Shown: one piece after another, positions 26,788 through 35,258 of the stretch
Numbering within the stretch: position 1 is the first letter of the stretch
How the letters are laid out: the number at the start of each line of letters is the position of its first letter
From: Roseovarius arcticus
Lineage (GTDB): Bacteria > Pseudomonadota > Alphaproteobacteria > Rhodobacterales > Rhodobacteraceae
NCBI RefSeq assembly: GCF_006125015.1
Contig: NZ_SZZN01000001.1
Span: 2,046,001 to 2,110,000 of the forward strand
Reading direction: 5' to 3'
DNA: 64,000 bases
Position numbers and translations under genes: made by a program
Notes under the pieces: model-generated
Database searches by the model: none
Told to the model about the DNA's origin: nothing
What the model saw: the letters and a program-made list of their open reading frames with translations, nothing else

Positions 26788-27095
26788 GTGTCTGGTCACC
26801 TTTCAATTCTCAACGATCGTGCGTGCTGTCGGGCCACAGCCGCACGGCCATCAGAGAGGGCGGGGGTGCGATCCATTCATGGCCGTCGTCCCAAGGACAG
26901 CCTCCCGATCGCACGAACCTCGCCTGAGATAAGCCCCCACCCTGTCGCCGCAATGTGAGGTGCCGGTATCGTGAACCGGCGCCGCGGCGCATGGGGGCCT
27001 GTCCAAGACAGGTTCGGCTGGACCCGGAATTTCCGGATCCAGCCTCATCAGAGGGGATCGGGCGGAGCGGTACGCCCTCGCCCAGTCCCCTGCTA
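26788..27095 (-). promoter_or_regulatory. rplL-rpoB intergenic region with tandem hairpins
   Basis: No gene is supported here. Two hairpins lie near the rplL end: one with a 7-bp outer stem GGCTGGA/TCCAGCC enclosing a CCGG/CCGG inner stem (27017-27045), and one CCTGTC/GACAGG (26999-27013). Neither has a T-tract. In E. coli the equivalent gap carries a partial terminator and an RNase III site that lower rpoBC expression relative to rplJL. A similar role is an inference from position. Confidence 0.5.
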
Positions 27096-27470
27096 TTACT
27101 TGACTTCGACTTCGGCGCCAGCTGCTTCCAGCTTGGCTTTGATGTCGTCGGCTTCGTCCTTGGAGACTTGCTCCTTGACGGCTTTGCCGCCGGCCTCAAC
27201 CAGATCTTTGGCTTCTTTCAGGCCCAGACCGGTGATTGCGCGGACTTCCTTGATCACGTTGATCTTGGACGCGCCTGCCGACTTGAGGATAACGTCGAAT
27301 TCAGTCTGCTCTTCTGCAGACTCGCCGCCGCCTGCGGGACCGGCCATCATCACTGCGCCGCCTGCTGCGGGCTCGATGCCGTACTCGTCCTTCAGGATAG
27401 TTTTCAGTTCTTGTGCTTCGAGCAGCGTCAGACCGACGATCTCTTCAGCCATTTTTTTCAGATCAGCCAT
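27096..27470 (-). CDS. rplL: 50S ribosomal protein L7/L12
   Basis: L7/L12 forms the flexible stalk that recruits translational GTPases. The 124 aa show the N-terminal dimerisation helix ([19 protein letters not shown]), an Ala/Gly-rich hinge and the C-terminal domain with [20 protein letters not shown]. It follows rplJ by 72 bases. Several stalk copies per ribosome are needed, consistent with being upstream of the hairpins that precede rpoB. Confidence 0.98.
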   Translation of the reverse strand: MADLKKMAEEIVGLTLLEAQELKTILKDEYGIEPAAGGAVMMAGPAGGGESAEEQTEFDVILKSAGASKINVIKEVRAITGLGLKEAKDLVEAGGKAVKEQVSKDEADDIKAKLEAAGAEVEVK

Positions 27471-27542
27471 TTTATCATGCTTTCCGTATTAGATGTGTTC
27501 CAACGACAGGGCGGAATGCCCTTGCCGGAATTCCAGATGCGT

Positions 27543-28061
27543 TCAGGCCGCTTCGGCCTTTTCCTCGATCGTGCTGAGGATGCTCGCGATGTTCGAAGCA
27601 GGTGCGCCAATTGCGCCAGCGATGTTCGAGCCTGGTGCGCCGATGCAGCTTGCGATCTGAGCAATAAGCTCGTCGCGCGAGGGCATTTTCGACACGGCTT
27701 CGACGCCGGCACGGTCCAGAGCATTCTCACCCATAGCGCCGCCGAGGATCTCAAACTTTTTGTTATCCTTGGCGAAATCTTCAGACACTCTGGCAGCTGC
27801 CACAGGATCCTCTGAATAGGTCAGAACAGTCATGCCCGTCAGGAAGCCTGCAATAGATGCGCAGGGCTTGCCTTCCAAAGCAATTTTGGCGAGCCTGTTT
27901 TTGGCAACGCGAACGGATGCATCGGCCGCGCGTGCGCGCGCCCTCAGATCCTGCATTTCCGCAACTGTAATACCGGCGTAGTGGGCTACCACGACGACGC
28001 CAGAGCTTTCGAAGATCTGGCCGAGTTCGTCGACCACTTTCTCTTTCTGGGCTCTATCCAC
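27543..28061 (-). CDS. rplJ: 50S ribosomal protein L10
   Basis: L10 anchors the L7/L12 dimers to 23S rRNA. The 172 aa begin [20 protein letters not shown] and contain [20 protein letters not shown] and [13 protein letters not shown], and the C-terminal helix binds L12 dimers. The upstream gap of 400 bases is long enough for an L10-type autoregulatory leader. Confidence 0.97.
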   Translation of the reverse strand: MDRAQKEKVVDELGQIFESSGVVVVAHYAGITVAEMQDLRARARAADASVRVAKNRLAKIALEGKPCASIAGFLTGMTVLTYSEDPVAAARVSEDFAKDNKKFEILGGAMGENALDRAGVEAVSKMPSRDELIAQIASCIGAPGSNIAGAIGAPASNIASILSTIEEKAEAA

Positions 28062-28411
28062 AGTTTCACTCCAAATTTCGGGGGAATTTCCCCCGGCTCA
28101 GTTCAGCCAGACAAGTGTGTCTGGCATTTGGTCCTGTAAACGGGGCATCGAAGTGTGGCATCCAAGCATGCGCTCGGCTGATAAATTTCAATTCCCGCCT
28201 CGGGCAGGGTATTAAGGGCCAAAGGCCCACCCACCGTCTTGGACGAAACGCGAAGAAGGCATGGGACGCGAATCCCGTGCCTCACTCGCAAGGCTGCCTT
28301 TAGAGTGTTCGCGCGGTAATGCCAACCCCCCCGGGGGCAGATGGGCGGATCGGAGGCCTTAATTCTGACGTGCGCCGCCGTCGCCCGGCAAAAGAAGTGT
28401 AGTGAGAAACG
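28062..28411 (-). promoter_or_regulatory. Probable rplJ leader
   Basis: This 350-base stretch between the rplA terminator and rplJ holds no supported gene. It has several short inverted repeats, including CCCCC/GGGGG at about 28327-28338. In many bacteria L10 or the L10-L12 complex binds a structured leader here to repress its own translation. I can only say that position and length fit. Confidence 0.45.
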
Positions 28412-28441
28412 AAAAAAGGAGCGAACCATCAGGCCCGCTCC
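28412..28441 (-). terminator. Rho-independent terminator after rplA
   Basis: On the minus strand a GGAGCG/CGCTCC stem (28418-28423 with 28436-28441), extended by a weaker inner stem, is followed directly by TTTTTT. It lies 22 bases past the rplA stop and should end or attenuate the rplKA transcript, implying a separate promoter for rplJL-rpoBC. Confidence 0.75.
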
Positions 28442-28462
28442 CCCAATCTTGGCTGTGTCCGA

Positions 28463-29161
28463 TTACTCGGTTGCGGCATCCGCCACGGCGATCGTCACGC
28501 CCGGACCCATGGTGGAGGTCAGCGAGATGCGCTTCATGTAGGAGCCTTTGGCGCCCGCCGGCTTGGCCTTGGCCACGGCGTTGATAAAGGCACGGACGTT
28601 CTCGACCAGTTGTTCCTGGCCAAACGATGCCTTGCCGACACCGGCATGAACCACACCGGCCTTCTCGGCCTTGAACTGCACCTGGCCGCCTTTGGCGTCC
28701 TTGACAGCTTGGGCTACATCCATCGTGACCGTACCCACTTTGGGGTTCGGCATCAGGTTGCGCGGGCCCAGCACCTTGCCCAGACGGCCCACGACGGGCA
28801 TCATGTCAGGCGTGGCGATGCAGCGATCAAAGTCGATTTTGCCGCCTTGGACGATTTCCATCAGATCCTCGGCACCGACGATATCGGCGCCAGCTGCCTC
28901 GGCCTCTTCGGCCTTGGCGCCGCGCGCGAATACCGCAACGCGGACAGTCTTGCCGGTGCCGTTAGGCAGACCGATAACACCGCGAACCATCTGGTCAGCG
29001 TGGCGCGGGTCTACGCCCAGATTGACGGCGATCTCAATGGTCTCGTCGAACTTCGCCTTGGCGTTGTCCTTGACCAGCTTGACCGCTTCTTCGATGCTCA
29101 GGTTGCTTTTGCCTTCAAAGGCTTCGCGGGCGCTGCGTGCGCGTTTTCCAAGTTTTGCCAT
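28463..29161 (-). CDS. rplA: 50S ribosomal protein L1
   Basis: L1 forms the mobile stalk that moves E-site tRNA. In E. coli it represses translation of rplKA. The 232 aa contain [18 protein letters not shown], the central [20 protein letters not shown] (about 118-137) and the C-terminal [12 protein letters not shown], all diagnostic. It starts one base after rplK and ends before a terminator. Confidence 0.98.
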   Translation of the reverse strand: MAKLGKRARSAREAFEGKSNLSIEEAVKLVKDNAKAKFDETIEIAVNLGVDPRHADQMVRGVIGLPNGTGKTVRVAVFARGAKAEEAEAAGADIVGAEDLMEIVQGGKIDFDRCIATPDMMPVVGRLGKVLGPRNLMPNPKVGTVTMDVAQAVKDAKGGQVQFKAEKAGVVHAGVGKASFGQEQLVENVRAFINAVAKAKPAGAKGSYMKRISLTSTMGPGVTIAVADAATE

Positions 29162-29162
29162 C

Positions 29163-29588
29163 TTACTTCACCTCGATGCCCATGGAGCGTGCGCTGCCCA
29201 CGATGATCTTCATCGCGGCGTCCACGTCGTTTGCGTTCAGGTCTTTCCACTTGGCTTCGGCGATCTCGCGGACCTGCTTGACCGAAACGGAGCCAGCCGT
29301 TTCGCGGCCCGGCGTCTTGCCGCCCGACTTCAGCTTGGCGGCCTTCTTAAGATAGTAAGACGCGGGCGGCGTCTTGATTTCCATCTCAAAGGACTTGTCC
29401 TGATAATACGTAATCACGGTCGGGCAAGGTGCGCCCGGCTCAAGATCCTGCGTCTTGGCGTTAAACGCCTTGCAGAATTCCATGATGTTAATGCCGCGTT
29501 GGCCCAGTGCGGGGCCGACGGGCGGGCTGGGATTGGCTTGCCCGGCTTTCACCTGCAGCTTCATCTTTCCGGCTAGTTTCTTGGCCAT
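29163..29588 (-). CDS. rplK: 50S ribosomal protein L11
   Basis: L11 binds the GTPase-associated centre and is needed for RelA activation in E. coli. I start it at 29588 ([20 protein letters not shown]), 141 aa, with GGAGAGG upstream. An earlier in-frame start adds seven basic residues with no parallel in the family. [20 protein letters not shown] is the N-terminal signature. Confidence 0.97.
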   Translation of the reverse strand: MAKKLAGKMKLQVKAGQANPSPPVGPALGQRGINIMEFCKAFNAKTQDLEPGAPCPTVITYYQDKSFEMEIKTPPASYYLKKAAKLKSGGKTPGRETAGSVSVKQVREIAEAKWKDLNANDVDAAMKIIVGSARSMGIEVK

Positions 29589-29748
29589 TTGGCCTCTCCT
29601 TCGTTTCAACAGACCTTGGGGCGCGCCCCTCAGCCTTCTGCGTTGCGTGGTCCGGGTACAGGGGCCGCGGCCCCCTCGCCTTCCACATTATGCCCAGATT
29701 GCTCCGGGTGGCGCCGCCAGCTGGCGGTGCATATCGCGCGGGCCAGCG

Positions 29749-30279
29749 TTACTGCTTGGACACCTGCGTGAATTCCAGTTCGACCGGGGTTTCCCGGCCA
29801 AAGATCGACACCGACACCTTGAGGCGCTGGTGATCTTCATCGACATTCTCAACCGATCCGTCAAAGCCTTCGAACGGGCCATCGTTGACCTTGACCTTCT
29901 CGCCGATCTCAAAGTGGATCAGGGTGCGCGGACTGTCCTCGCCTTCCTGAACGCGGCCAAGAATGGCCTGAACTTCGGAGTCGCGCATCGGCATCGGGCG
30001 GCCCTGCGGACCTAGAAAGCCAGTGACGCGGTTGATCGAGTTAATCATGTGATAGCCCTTGTCGGACATATCCATCCGCACCAGCACATAGCCCGGCATA
30101 AAGCGCCGCTCGGCTGTTACCTTCTTGCCGCGCCGCACCTCGATGACCTCTTCGGTCGGAACCAGCACCTCGTCGATATCTTCTTCCAGGCCATTCTCGA
30201 CGACTGAGTTTCTGATCTGTTCGGCGATCTTCTTCTCGAAATTCGACAGAACGCTCACCGAATACCACCGCTTTGCCAT
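29749..30279 (-). CDS. nusG: Transcription termination/antitermination factor NusG
   Basis: NusG binds the RNA polymerase clamp, supports processivity and Rho, and links transcription to the leading ribosome through S10. The 176 aa include the NGN domain starting MAKRWYSVSVLSNFEKKIAE with FMPGYVLVRMDMSDKGYH, and a C-terminal KOW domain with EKVKVNDGPFEGFDGSVE (about 126-143). It is preceded by a terminator-like hairpin after secE, so it may have its own promoter. Confidence 0.97.
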   Translation of the reverse strand: MAKRWYSVSVLSNFEKKIAEQIRNSVVENGLEEDIDEVLVPTEEVIEVRRGKKVTAERRFMPGYVLVRMDMSDKGYHMINSINRVTGFLGPQGRPMPMRDSEVQAILGRVQEGEDSPRTLIHFEIGEKVKVNDGPFEGFDGSVENVDEDHQRLKVSVSIFGRETPVELEFTQVSKQ

Positions 30280-30370
30280 GCTGAGCTTGTCTCCGTCTCG
30301 TCCGGCGCGTGGGCCAGAATTACCTATATGTCCGAACGAGGCGCAAACCTGCGCTGCCGGACGTTTTTAA

Positions 30371-30407
30371 AACAAAATCGGCGCGGGGCGTCGAATCGCC
30401 GCGCGCC
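30371..30407 (-). terminator. Terminator-like hairpin between secE and nusG
   Basis: On the minus strand GGCGCG-C-GGCG pairs with CGCC-C-CGCGCC around a six-base loop and is followed by GATTTTGTTTT. It sits 100 bases past the secE stop in an unusually long (227-base) secE-nusG gap. In many bacteria these genes are directly adjacent, so here secE may be largely terminated or attenuated before nusG. Confidence 0.65.
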
Positions 30408-30506
30408 ACCTTGTAGAGTTACCGCCGCACTACCCGTCATCGCCTATGGATTCAAGGGGGTGATGGTTTAAAGCGGCGCGTTTCAGGCACATGGTGCCAT
30501 GCGGTG

Positions 30507-30704
30507 CTAGCCAACTAGCGTAAAGACGCCCTGTAATCCGCTGCGAATGCCCAGATCGACAAGCGCAAAGAAAACCGCCGTGAGGGCGGCCATGATAAAG
30601 ACCATCACAGTTGTCAGCAGCACTTCGCGGCGCGTCGGCCATACGACCTTGCTGACCTCTGCGCGGACCTGCTGAACGAACTGAAGTGGATTGGTGCGTG
30701 CCAT
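30507..30704 (-). CDS. secE: Protein translocase subunit SecE
   Basis: SecE stabilises SecY in the inner-membrane translocon. The 65 aa form has one conserved amphipathic segment (FVQQVRAEVSKVVWPTRREV) and one transmembrane segment (TVMVFIMAALTAVFFALVDL), the minimal alphaproteobacterial type. It is downstream of the unknown membrane-protein gene and upstream of nusG. Confidence 0.95.
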   Translation of the reverse strand: MARTNPLQFVQQVRAEVSKVVWPTRREVLLTTVMVFIMAALTAVFFALVDLGIRSGLQGVFTLVG

Positions 30705-30838
30705 GCGCTGCCTTCTTTTTCTGACTACGGCCCCTGCGATCGGGGGCTACTTGGTCGTGCACATACGCGGCAAGCTGCCCGAATTCAAGTACCCATAGCC
30801 CGCCTGCCTGCCTCGCTCATCGGCTCGCTAGGAGGCGA

Positions 30839-31558
30839 TCAAGCGCCGCGAAGACGATCAAACGGATCGGGCTCATGCGTCTGGTCCGCAGGAAGCAATG
30901 CCTCTTGGCTAAAATCGGGCATATAAAGGCCTGTGGTCCACCCTTCTGGCAGACGGTCAAGGATCGCGTCCACCCGCATGGCAAACCGGTCAACGCGGAC
31001 CCGCATCTGCTCGGCCCGCTCAGGTCGCCGGGCATGACGCCAGCGATAAATGTGGGCCAGAGCATTGACCACACCCTCATTGCTCAGAGCGATTGCAAAG
31101 AGAGGCGGCAGAGCGAGCGCAGCAACCACAGCGGCGAGCAAAATCAACGGCCACATCCATACCACGGACGCAATCACCAGCCCCAACACGCTGCGCCGCA
31201 GCCATGGCGCCACATGCGGCAGACCGATCCTAGCGCCTGTCAGATCTTCGATAGCTGGCTGGGCGCGGCGATACTGCGCCGCCACTGCGTCCAGCCTTGC
31301 GGACGCCGCCTCTTCTTGCTGCGCTGCACGGCGCGCAAGGCGACCCGATTGGCCCGACAATTCGTCCTGAGTCGCAATTGCAGGCAGCGCTGCGCGCGCC
31401 TCCATTTGGCGGTCCTCGGACAGTGTCCGCGCAATTACATGCTCGATTTCAGCCTCAGTCAGCTGCGCACCGCGCGATTTCAACGGCGAAATGCCCAAAC
31501 CTGTTCGCAGCGCATGATTGTGCACATGCGATACTGTCAATTCATCAGAAAATGCCAT
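30839..31558 (-). CDS. Hypothetical membrane protein between tRNA-Trp and secE
   Basis: I do not recognise this protein. From the ATG at 31558 (MAFSDELTVSHVHNHALRTG) it has 239 aa. The first half is helical, charged and possibly coiled-coil (about 50-110). Around residues 120-160 there are two adjacent hydrophobic segments (LGLVIASVVWMWPLILLAA and a VAALALPPLFAIAL stretch), probably a membrane hairpin. The C-terminal half is Arg-rich and then acidic. It is co-oriented with secE, where many relatives have tuf or nothing. An ATG ten codons earlier is possible. Confidence 0.65.
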   Translation of the reverse strand: MAFSDELTVSHVHNHALRTGLGISPLKSRGAQLTEAEIEHVIARTLSEDRQMEARAALPAIATQDELSGQSGRLARRAAQQEEAASARLDAVAAQYRRAQPAIEDLTGARIGLPHVAPWLRRSVLGLVIASVVWMWPLILLAAVVAALALPPLFAIALSNEGVVNALAHIYRWRHARRPERAEQMRVRVDRFAMRVDAILDRLPEGWTTGLYMPDFSQEALLPADQTHEPDPFDRLRGA

Positions 31559-31804
31559 TGCAGCAAACCCCTTGTTCCGCGCCCCCACGCGAATTCGGCA
31601 CGGTGCCGCAGTGGGCCGCCCGCCGAATGGGGATTTGATACGGCACGAATCAGGCGAAATTGTGGCAAGCGTGTCTAAATCGTGTCAAAACATGCCAGAT
31701 TACATGCGCATCGCCGAAGCCGAAAAGAATACCCTTGGAAAAGGCCCACTCAGCCACAGGCACAATCGCCGCTACAGGGCCGAAAATATTAAATCCAAGG
31801 AAAA

Positions 31805-31880
31805 TGGCAGGGGCAGAAGGGTTCGAACCCTCGACCTACGGTTTTGGAGACCGTCGCTCTACCAGCTGAGCTATACCCCT
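31805..31880 (-). tRNA. trnW: tRNA-Trp (anticodon CCA)
   Basis: On the minus strand the sequence folds as a full cloverleaf of 76 nt. AGGGGTA pairs with TGCCCCT in the acceptor stem, the anticodon arm is ACGGT-CTCCAAA-ACCGT with CCA as anticodon, the T-arm contains GGTTCGAACCC, and the CCA end is encoded. tRNA-Trp upstream of secE is a common bacterial arrangement. Confidence 0.96.
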
Positions 31881-31893
31881 AAGGCCGAGGCAC

Positions 31894-31922
31894 GGACTAC
31901 GCCAGCCCGCGCCAGGAATCAA
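31894..31922 (-). promoter_or_regulatory. Possible tRNA-Trp promoter
   Basis: On the minus strand TTGATT (31917-31922), 17 bases, TAGTCC (31894-31899) precedes tRNA-Trp by about 13 bases. Spacing equals that of the ribosomal promoters here, but the -10 is weak. Confidence 0.4.
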
Positions 31923-31963
31923 GCCACCAATCGCGGAATTTGCCGGGAAATCCGCGGGGCGGC

Positions 31964-32635
31964 CTAGTTGGCAGCTACGGCGGACTTGGCTGCAGGTGCT
32001 ACAGCAGGCGTCGCGGCTGCGGGACTTACGGGCTTGCCCGCAGTAGTCCCAGCCTTTGTGGTGGCGACAGCCCTTGCCTGCTTGCGATCAGCCGCCGTGC
32101 CGCCGAACCAGTCCTCTTGGTATTTCTGGCGCACCAGCCAGTTCTGGATCAACTTGGCTGCATTGCGGCTGAGGTTTTGCATCTGCTTTTCCTTTGACTG
32201 AGTCAGACCGGACCCCAGGACAGTCTCGCCAGAGAAGGATTCGATCACTGTCACCTGCTCTGGCTTCTCATTCATTTTCTTACCCGCCGCGTCATCCCAA
32301 ACGGTAACGTTCAGGATCAGCGCCGATTTTGGCGACGCGATCAGCGGCACGCCCGGCACGGCCAGAACATAGCCTTCGATCGAAATGGCCAGATGATACA
32401 GCTTGTCGCCGTCATACCTGCTAAACCGTGCGCCCACGGCCTTTTTCATTGCGGTGGTCCATTCTTCCTTGGATGCATCGCGCGACGCCGGCCCTTTGGT
32501 GATATTCGGCGCGACAACCACGTTATAGCCCAGCTTGAAATCACCCAGCGGCACGGGCGCCTTGTCCAGATCATTGGGATTGGTGCAAGCAGCAACGCTC
32601 AGCAGTAGGCTAAAGAGGGCAATCAGGCGAAGCAT
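31964..32635 (-). CDS. Probable outer-membrane or periplasmic lipoprotein
   Basis: The 223 aa protein starts with a hydrophobic signal (MLRLIALFSLLLSVAAC) ending in a lipobox with Cys17, predicting a lipid-anchored protein. The mature part contains YNVVVAPNITKGPASRDASK and VAVPGVPLIASPKSALIL-like beta-rich segments (here LAVPGVPLIASPKSALILNV), and the last 40 residues are Ala/Lys/Thr/Pro-rich low complexity. No function is recognised. It may be an envelope protein of the DUF-type lipoproteins common in Rhodobacterales. Confidence 0.75.
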   Translation of the reverse strand: MLRLIALFSLLLSVAACTNPNDLDKAPVPLGDFKLGYNVVVAPNITKGPASRDASKEEWTTAMKKAVGARFSRYDGDKLYHLAISIEGYVLAVPGVPLIASPKSALILNVTVWDDAAGKKMNEKPEQVTVIESFSGETVLGSGLTQSKEKQMQNLSRNAAKLIQNWLVRQKYQEDWFGGTAADRKQARAVATTKAGTTAGKPVSPAAATPAVAPAAKSAVAAN

Positions 32636-32761
32636 TGGCAGCGATCCTCAGAACAGGGGATATTAAGTTGCTTCGACGCGATAGCGCACACGCAACCAGA
32701 TCGCAACGAAATCAGGCCTCGTGCGATTGCCCGGCGCGTTAAGGCGTCTATATTCAACACT

Positions 32762-34123
32762 ATGACAGATGACATCTCCCCCGCCCTGCCCGTCCGTGTC
32801 CCGCTGGTCACCCAGCCGATGGGCATCTTGGGCAGCTTGGCCGCTGCCCGGCGCAACGTGCTTAGCATAATTCCCGATCTGGCAACGCGCCAGCCGATGG
32901 TATCGGGACGCACCGGTAAACGCTGGCACATGGTCATGGACCCCGGTGCGCTGCGCCGTGTCCTGCTGGAGAATGTCGAAAATTATCCGAAATCTCTGGT
33001 GACCAAGAACCTTCTGAAGCCCGCGATTGGCCAGAGTATGTTCATCGCCGAGGGCGCGGAGTGGCGCTGGCAGCGGCGCGCGGCCGCCCCGGTATTCTCG
33101 CACCGAAATGTGACGAACCTCGCGCCGATCATGACCGCGGCAGCGGAGCGGAGCGCCGAGCGTATTGCCGCGGCTGGCCCGCGCGCGATGGACGTGGCTG
33201 CCGATATGGTGCGGACCACCTTCGACGTGATCGCTGATGTCACGTTTTCGGGCGATGGCAGCTTTGACGCGGGCGGCGTGCATGGCGCTATCGACGCCTA
33301 TATCGCCGAGGCTGGTAAAATCTCGCTGTTTGATATTCTTGGTTTTCCTGACTGGGTGCCGCGCCCCGGCCGTATGATGTCGGGCAGCGCGATGAAGGAT
33401 ATGAAGCGCGTCGCCGATGAGGCCGTCGAAGCGCGCCGCAAGCGAGGCCCGCAAGGCGTCCCCGACCTGCTTGACCTGCTGCTGGACGGCGTCGACCCCG
33501 AGACGAAGCGCCGGATGAACACCGCTGAGCTGCGCGACAATTTGCTGACCTTTATCGTCGCGGGGCACGAGACGACGGCGCTGACACTGGCGTGGTCGTT
33601 ATACCTGTGCGCATTTGATCCCCGCGTGCAGGAAAAAGCCCGCGAGGAAGTCCGGCGCGTCTGTGGCGATGGCCCTGCGACCGGCGCCGATGTGGCTAAT
33701 CTGACCTACATCCGCATGATTGCAGACGAGGCGCTGCGCCTTTATCCTCCCGCCGCGATGGTATCGCGCAGCGCGCTTGCAGACGACACGCTCTGCGGGC
33801 GGCAGATCAAACGCGGCGAGACAGTGATCGTGCCAATTTATGCGCTACACCGCCACCACCAACTGTGGGACGATCCAGACGGGTTTCGTCCAGAACGGTT
33901 CGAGGCACGCAAAGACTTGCAGCGCTACGCGTACCTGCCCTTTGGCGATGGACCGCGCATTTGCATCGGCGCCAGCTTTGCGCTGCAAGAGGCGGTCATT
34001 ATCCTCGCCACGCTGCTGAATAGGTTTCGTTTTACGCCCATCAAGGGTCGCGACCCCGAGCCGGTCATGATTTTAACGCTCCGCCCCGAGGGCGGCGTAT
34101 GGCTTCAGGCAGAGCCCGCCTAG
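32762..34123 (+). CDS. Cytochrome P450
   Basis: A haem-thiolate monooxygenase of 453 aa. It has the I-helix AGHETT (267-272), the K-helix ExxR pair (Glu323, Arg326 in EALRLYPP), the PERF motif (FRPERF, about 375-380) and the haem loop FGDGPRICIG with the ligand Cys401. No N-terminal membrane anchor is evident, as usual for bacterial forms, which use separate redox partners. Neither a ferredoxin nor a reductase is encoded nearby. The substrate is not predictable. It is transcribed alone, divergent from the lipoprotein gene. Confidence 0.92.
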   Translation: MTDDISPALPVRVPLVTQPMGILGSLAAARRNVLSIIPDLATRQPMVSGRTGKRWHMVMDPGALRRVLLENVENYPKSLVTKNLLKPAIGQSMFIAEGAEWRWQRRAAAPVFSHRNVTNLAPIMTAAAERSAERIAAAGPRAMDVAADMVRTTFDVIADVTFSGDGSFDAGGVHGAIDAYIAEAGKISLFDILGFPDWVPRPGRMMSGSAMKDMKRVADEAVEARRKRGPQGVPDLLDLLLDGVDPETKRRMNTAELRDNLLTFIVAGHETTALTLAWSLYLCAFDPRVQEKAREEVRRVCGDGPATGADVANLTYIRMIADEALRLYPPAAMVSRSALADDTLCGRQIKRGETVIVPIYALHRHHQLWDDPDGFRPERFEARKDLQRYAYLPFGDGPRICIGASFALQEAVIILATLLNRFRFTPIKGRDPEPVMILTLRPEGGVWLQAEPA

Positions 34124-34231
34124 GGCCGGGCGGAAAGGCGCGCACTGATCGATCTCGTGCAATTTTGCGCCATTGAATGTAGCAGGGTCTCCCTATTTAG
34201 TTAATGAGGACTTCAACCAAGGGAGACAGCA

Positions 34232-34585
34232 ATGACCATTCGACTCATCACGCGTACCGCCATGATCGCCGCGCTTGCGCTAGGCGCAGCCACCAGTGGC
34301 GCATTCGCCGCCTCCAGCGCTGACGAAATTCGCGCGGCATTGATTGGCAACACATATACTGGCGAAATGGGCGGTGGCGGCTATGCCAGCTATTTCGGCG
34401 ATGACGGTAGGTACGAAGATGCTTCTGGCGGCGGCGTATACGAAATTGGTGACGATGGTGTTTGCTATCCCGACACCGATTTTGGCTGCTACGAGGCCCA
34501 GATCGATGGCAACCAGTTGGAGTGGTTTCAGAACGGAGAAAGTGCGGGTAGCGGCGTGATCAAAGAAGGCAATGCGCTGGAGTGA
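34232..34585 (+). CDS. Small secreted protein of unknown function
   Basis: The 117 aa protein has a clear signal peptide (hydrophobic TAMIAALALGAATSGAFA with cleavage probably after AFA, about residue 26). The mature part is acidic, Gly-rich and contains two Cys (VCYPDTDFGCYE) that could pair, in a beta-rich pattern YASYFGDDGRYEDASG. I do not recognise a named family. It has a GGGAGA ribosome-binding site and a terminator directly after it, so it is a single-gene unit. Confidence 0.7.
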   Translation: MTIRLITRTAMIAALALGAATSGAFAASSADEIRAALIGNTYTGEMGGGGYASYFGDDGRYEDASGGGVYEIGDDGVCYPDTDFGCYEAQIDGNQLEWFQNGESAGSGVIKEGNALE

Positions 34586-34606
34586 GCGTGGCATTATCTG
34601 AAGTAG

Positions 34607-34636
34607 AAAGGGCAGCCAAAAGAGCTGCCCCTTTTT
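34607..34636 (+). terminator. Rho-independent terminator after the small secreted protein
   Basis: A GGGCAGC/GCTGCCC stem with a short A-rich loop is followed by CTTTTTATG on the plus strand, about 20 bases past the stop codon. Confidence 0.75.
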
Positions 34637-34878
34637 ATGATAACTCTCATATAAAGCAACCATTACAAGTATCTAGAATGATCGTCTAAAGCTAAACTTT
34701 AAATATTAGGTTACTTAGATCGTCAAAAATATATCCTACGCAGCGCATTCCTATCAGCCGCTGTAACTCAAGCCAGGCTTTAGCGTGTCAGCGCACTGGC
34801 TTTCTGGCGGGCGCCTTGACTGAGGGCAAAAATGATGACCGCAATGGCGTAAACCCCGTGAAAAGAGGAGCCATTCAA

Positions 34879-35241
34879 ATGCCGATGAAACCGCCTATTC
34901 CGATCCTGCGCAGTTTTGACGAGTCTGCAGCGCGTGCATTTTATGTCGATTTTCTAGGCTTCGAGATTGAGTTCGAGCATCGGTTCGACGAGGACGCGCC
35001 GCTCTATCTGTCGCTCAGGCGCGAAGGATGCGTTCTGCATGTCTCCGAGCATCATGGCGACGCGACGCCGGGATCGGCCCTGCGGATCGAAATGGACGAT
35101 GTGCAAACCTACTGCCGCGACCTGAATGCCAAGCAGTACAAAAACGCACGGCCCGGCGTTCAGCGCCAGCCTTGGGGATTTGACGATATGAAGATCCACG
35201 ATCCCGCAGGTAACCGGTTGATATTCTGCACGCCCGTCTAG
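34879..35241 (+). CDS. Glyoxalase superfamily (VOC) protein
   Basis: The 120 aa protein starts at 34879 (MPMKPPIPILRSFDESAARA), chosen because AGAGGAG lies eight bases upstream. An earlier in-frame ATG would add 21 unrelated residues. FYVDFLGFEIEFEHRF and the C-terminal GFDDMKIHDPAGNRLIFCTP match VOC proteins of the bleomycin-resistance type. Candidate metal or ligand residues are His in LHVSEHHGD. Function may be antibiotic binding or a small-molecule reaction and cannot be settled here. Its end is 17 bases from parC, convergent. Confidence 0.75.
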   Translation: MPMKPPIPILRSFDESAARAFYVDFLGFEIEFEHRFDEDAPLYLSLRREGCVLHVSEHHGDATPGSALRIEMDDVQTYCRDLNAKQYKNARPGVQRQPWGFDDMKIHDPAGNRLIFCTPV

Positions 35242-35258
35242 CGCTTAGACGGCACTGC

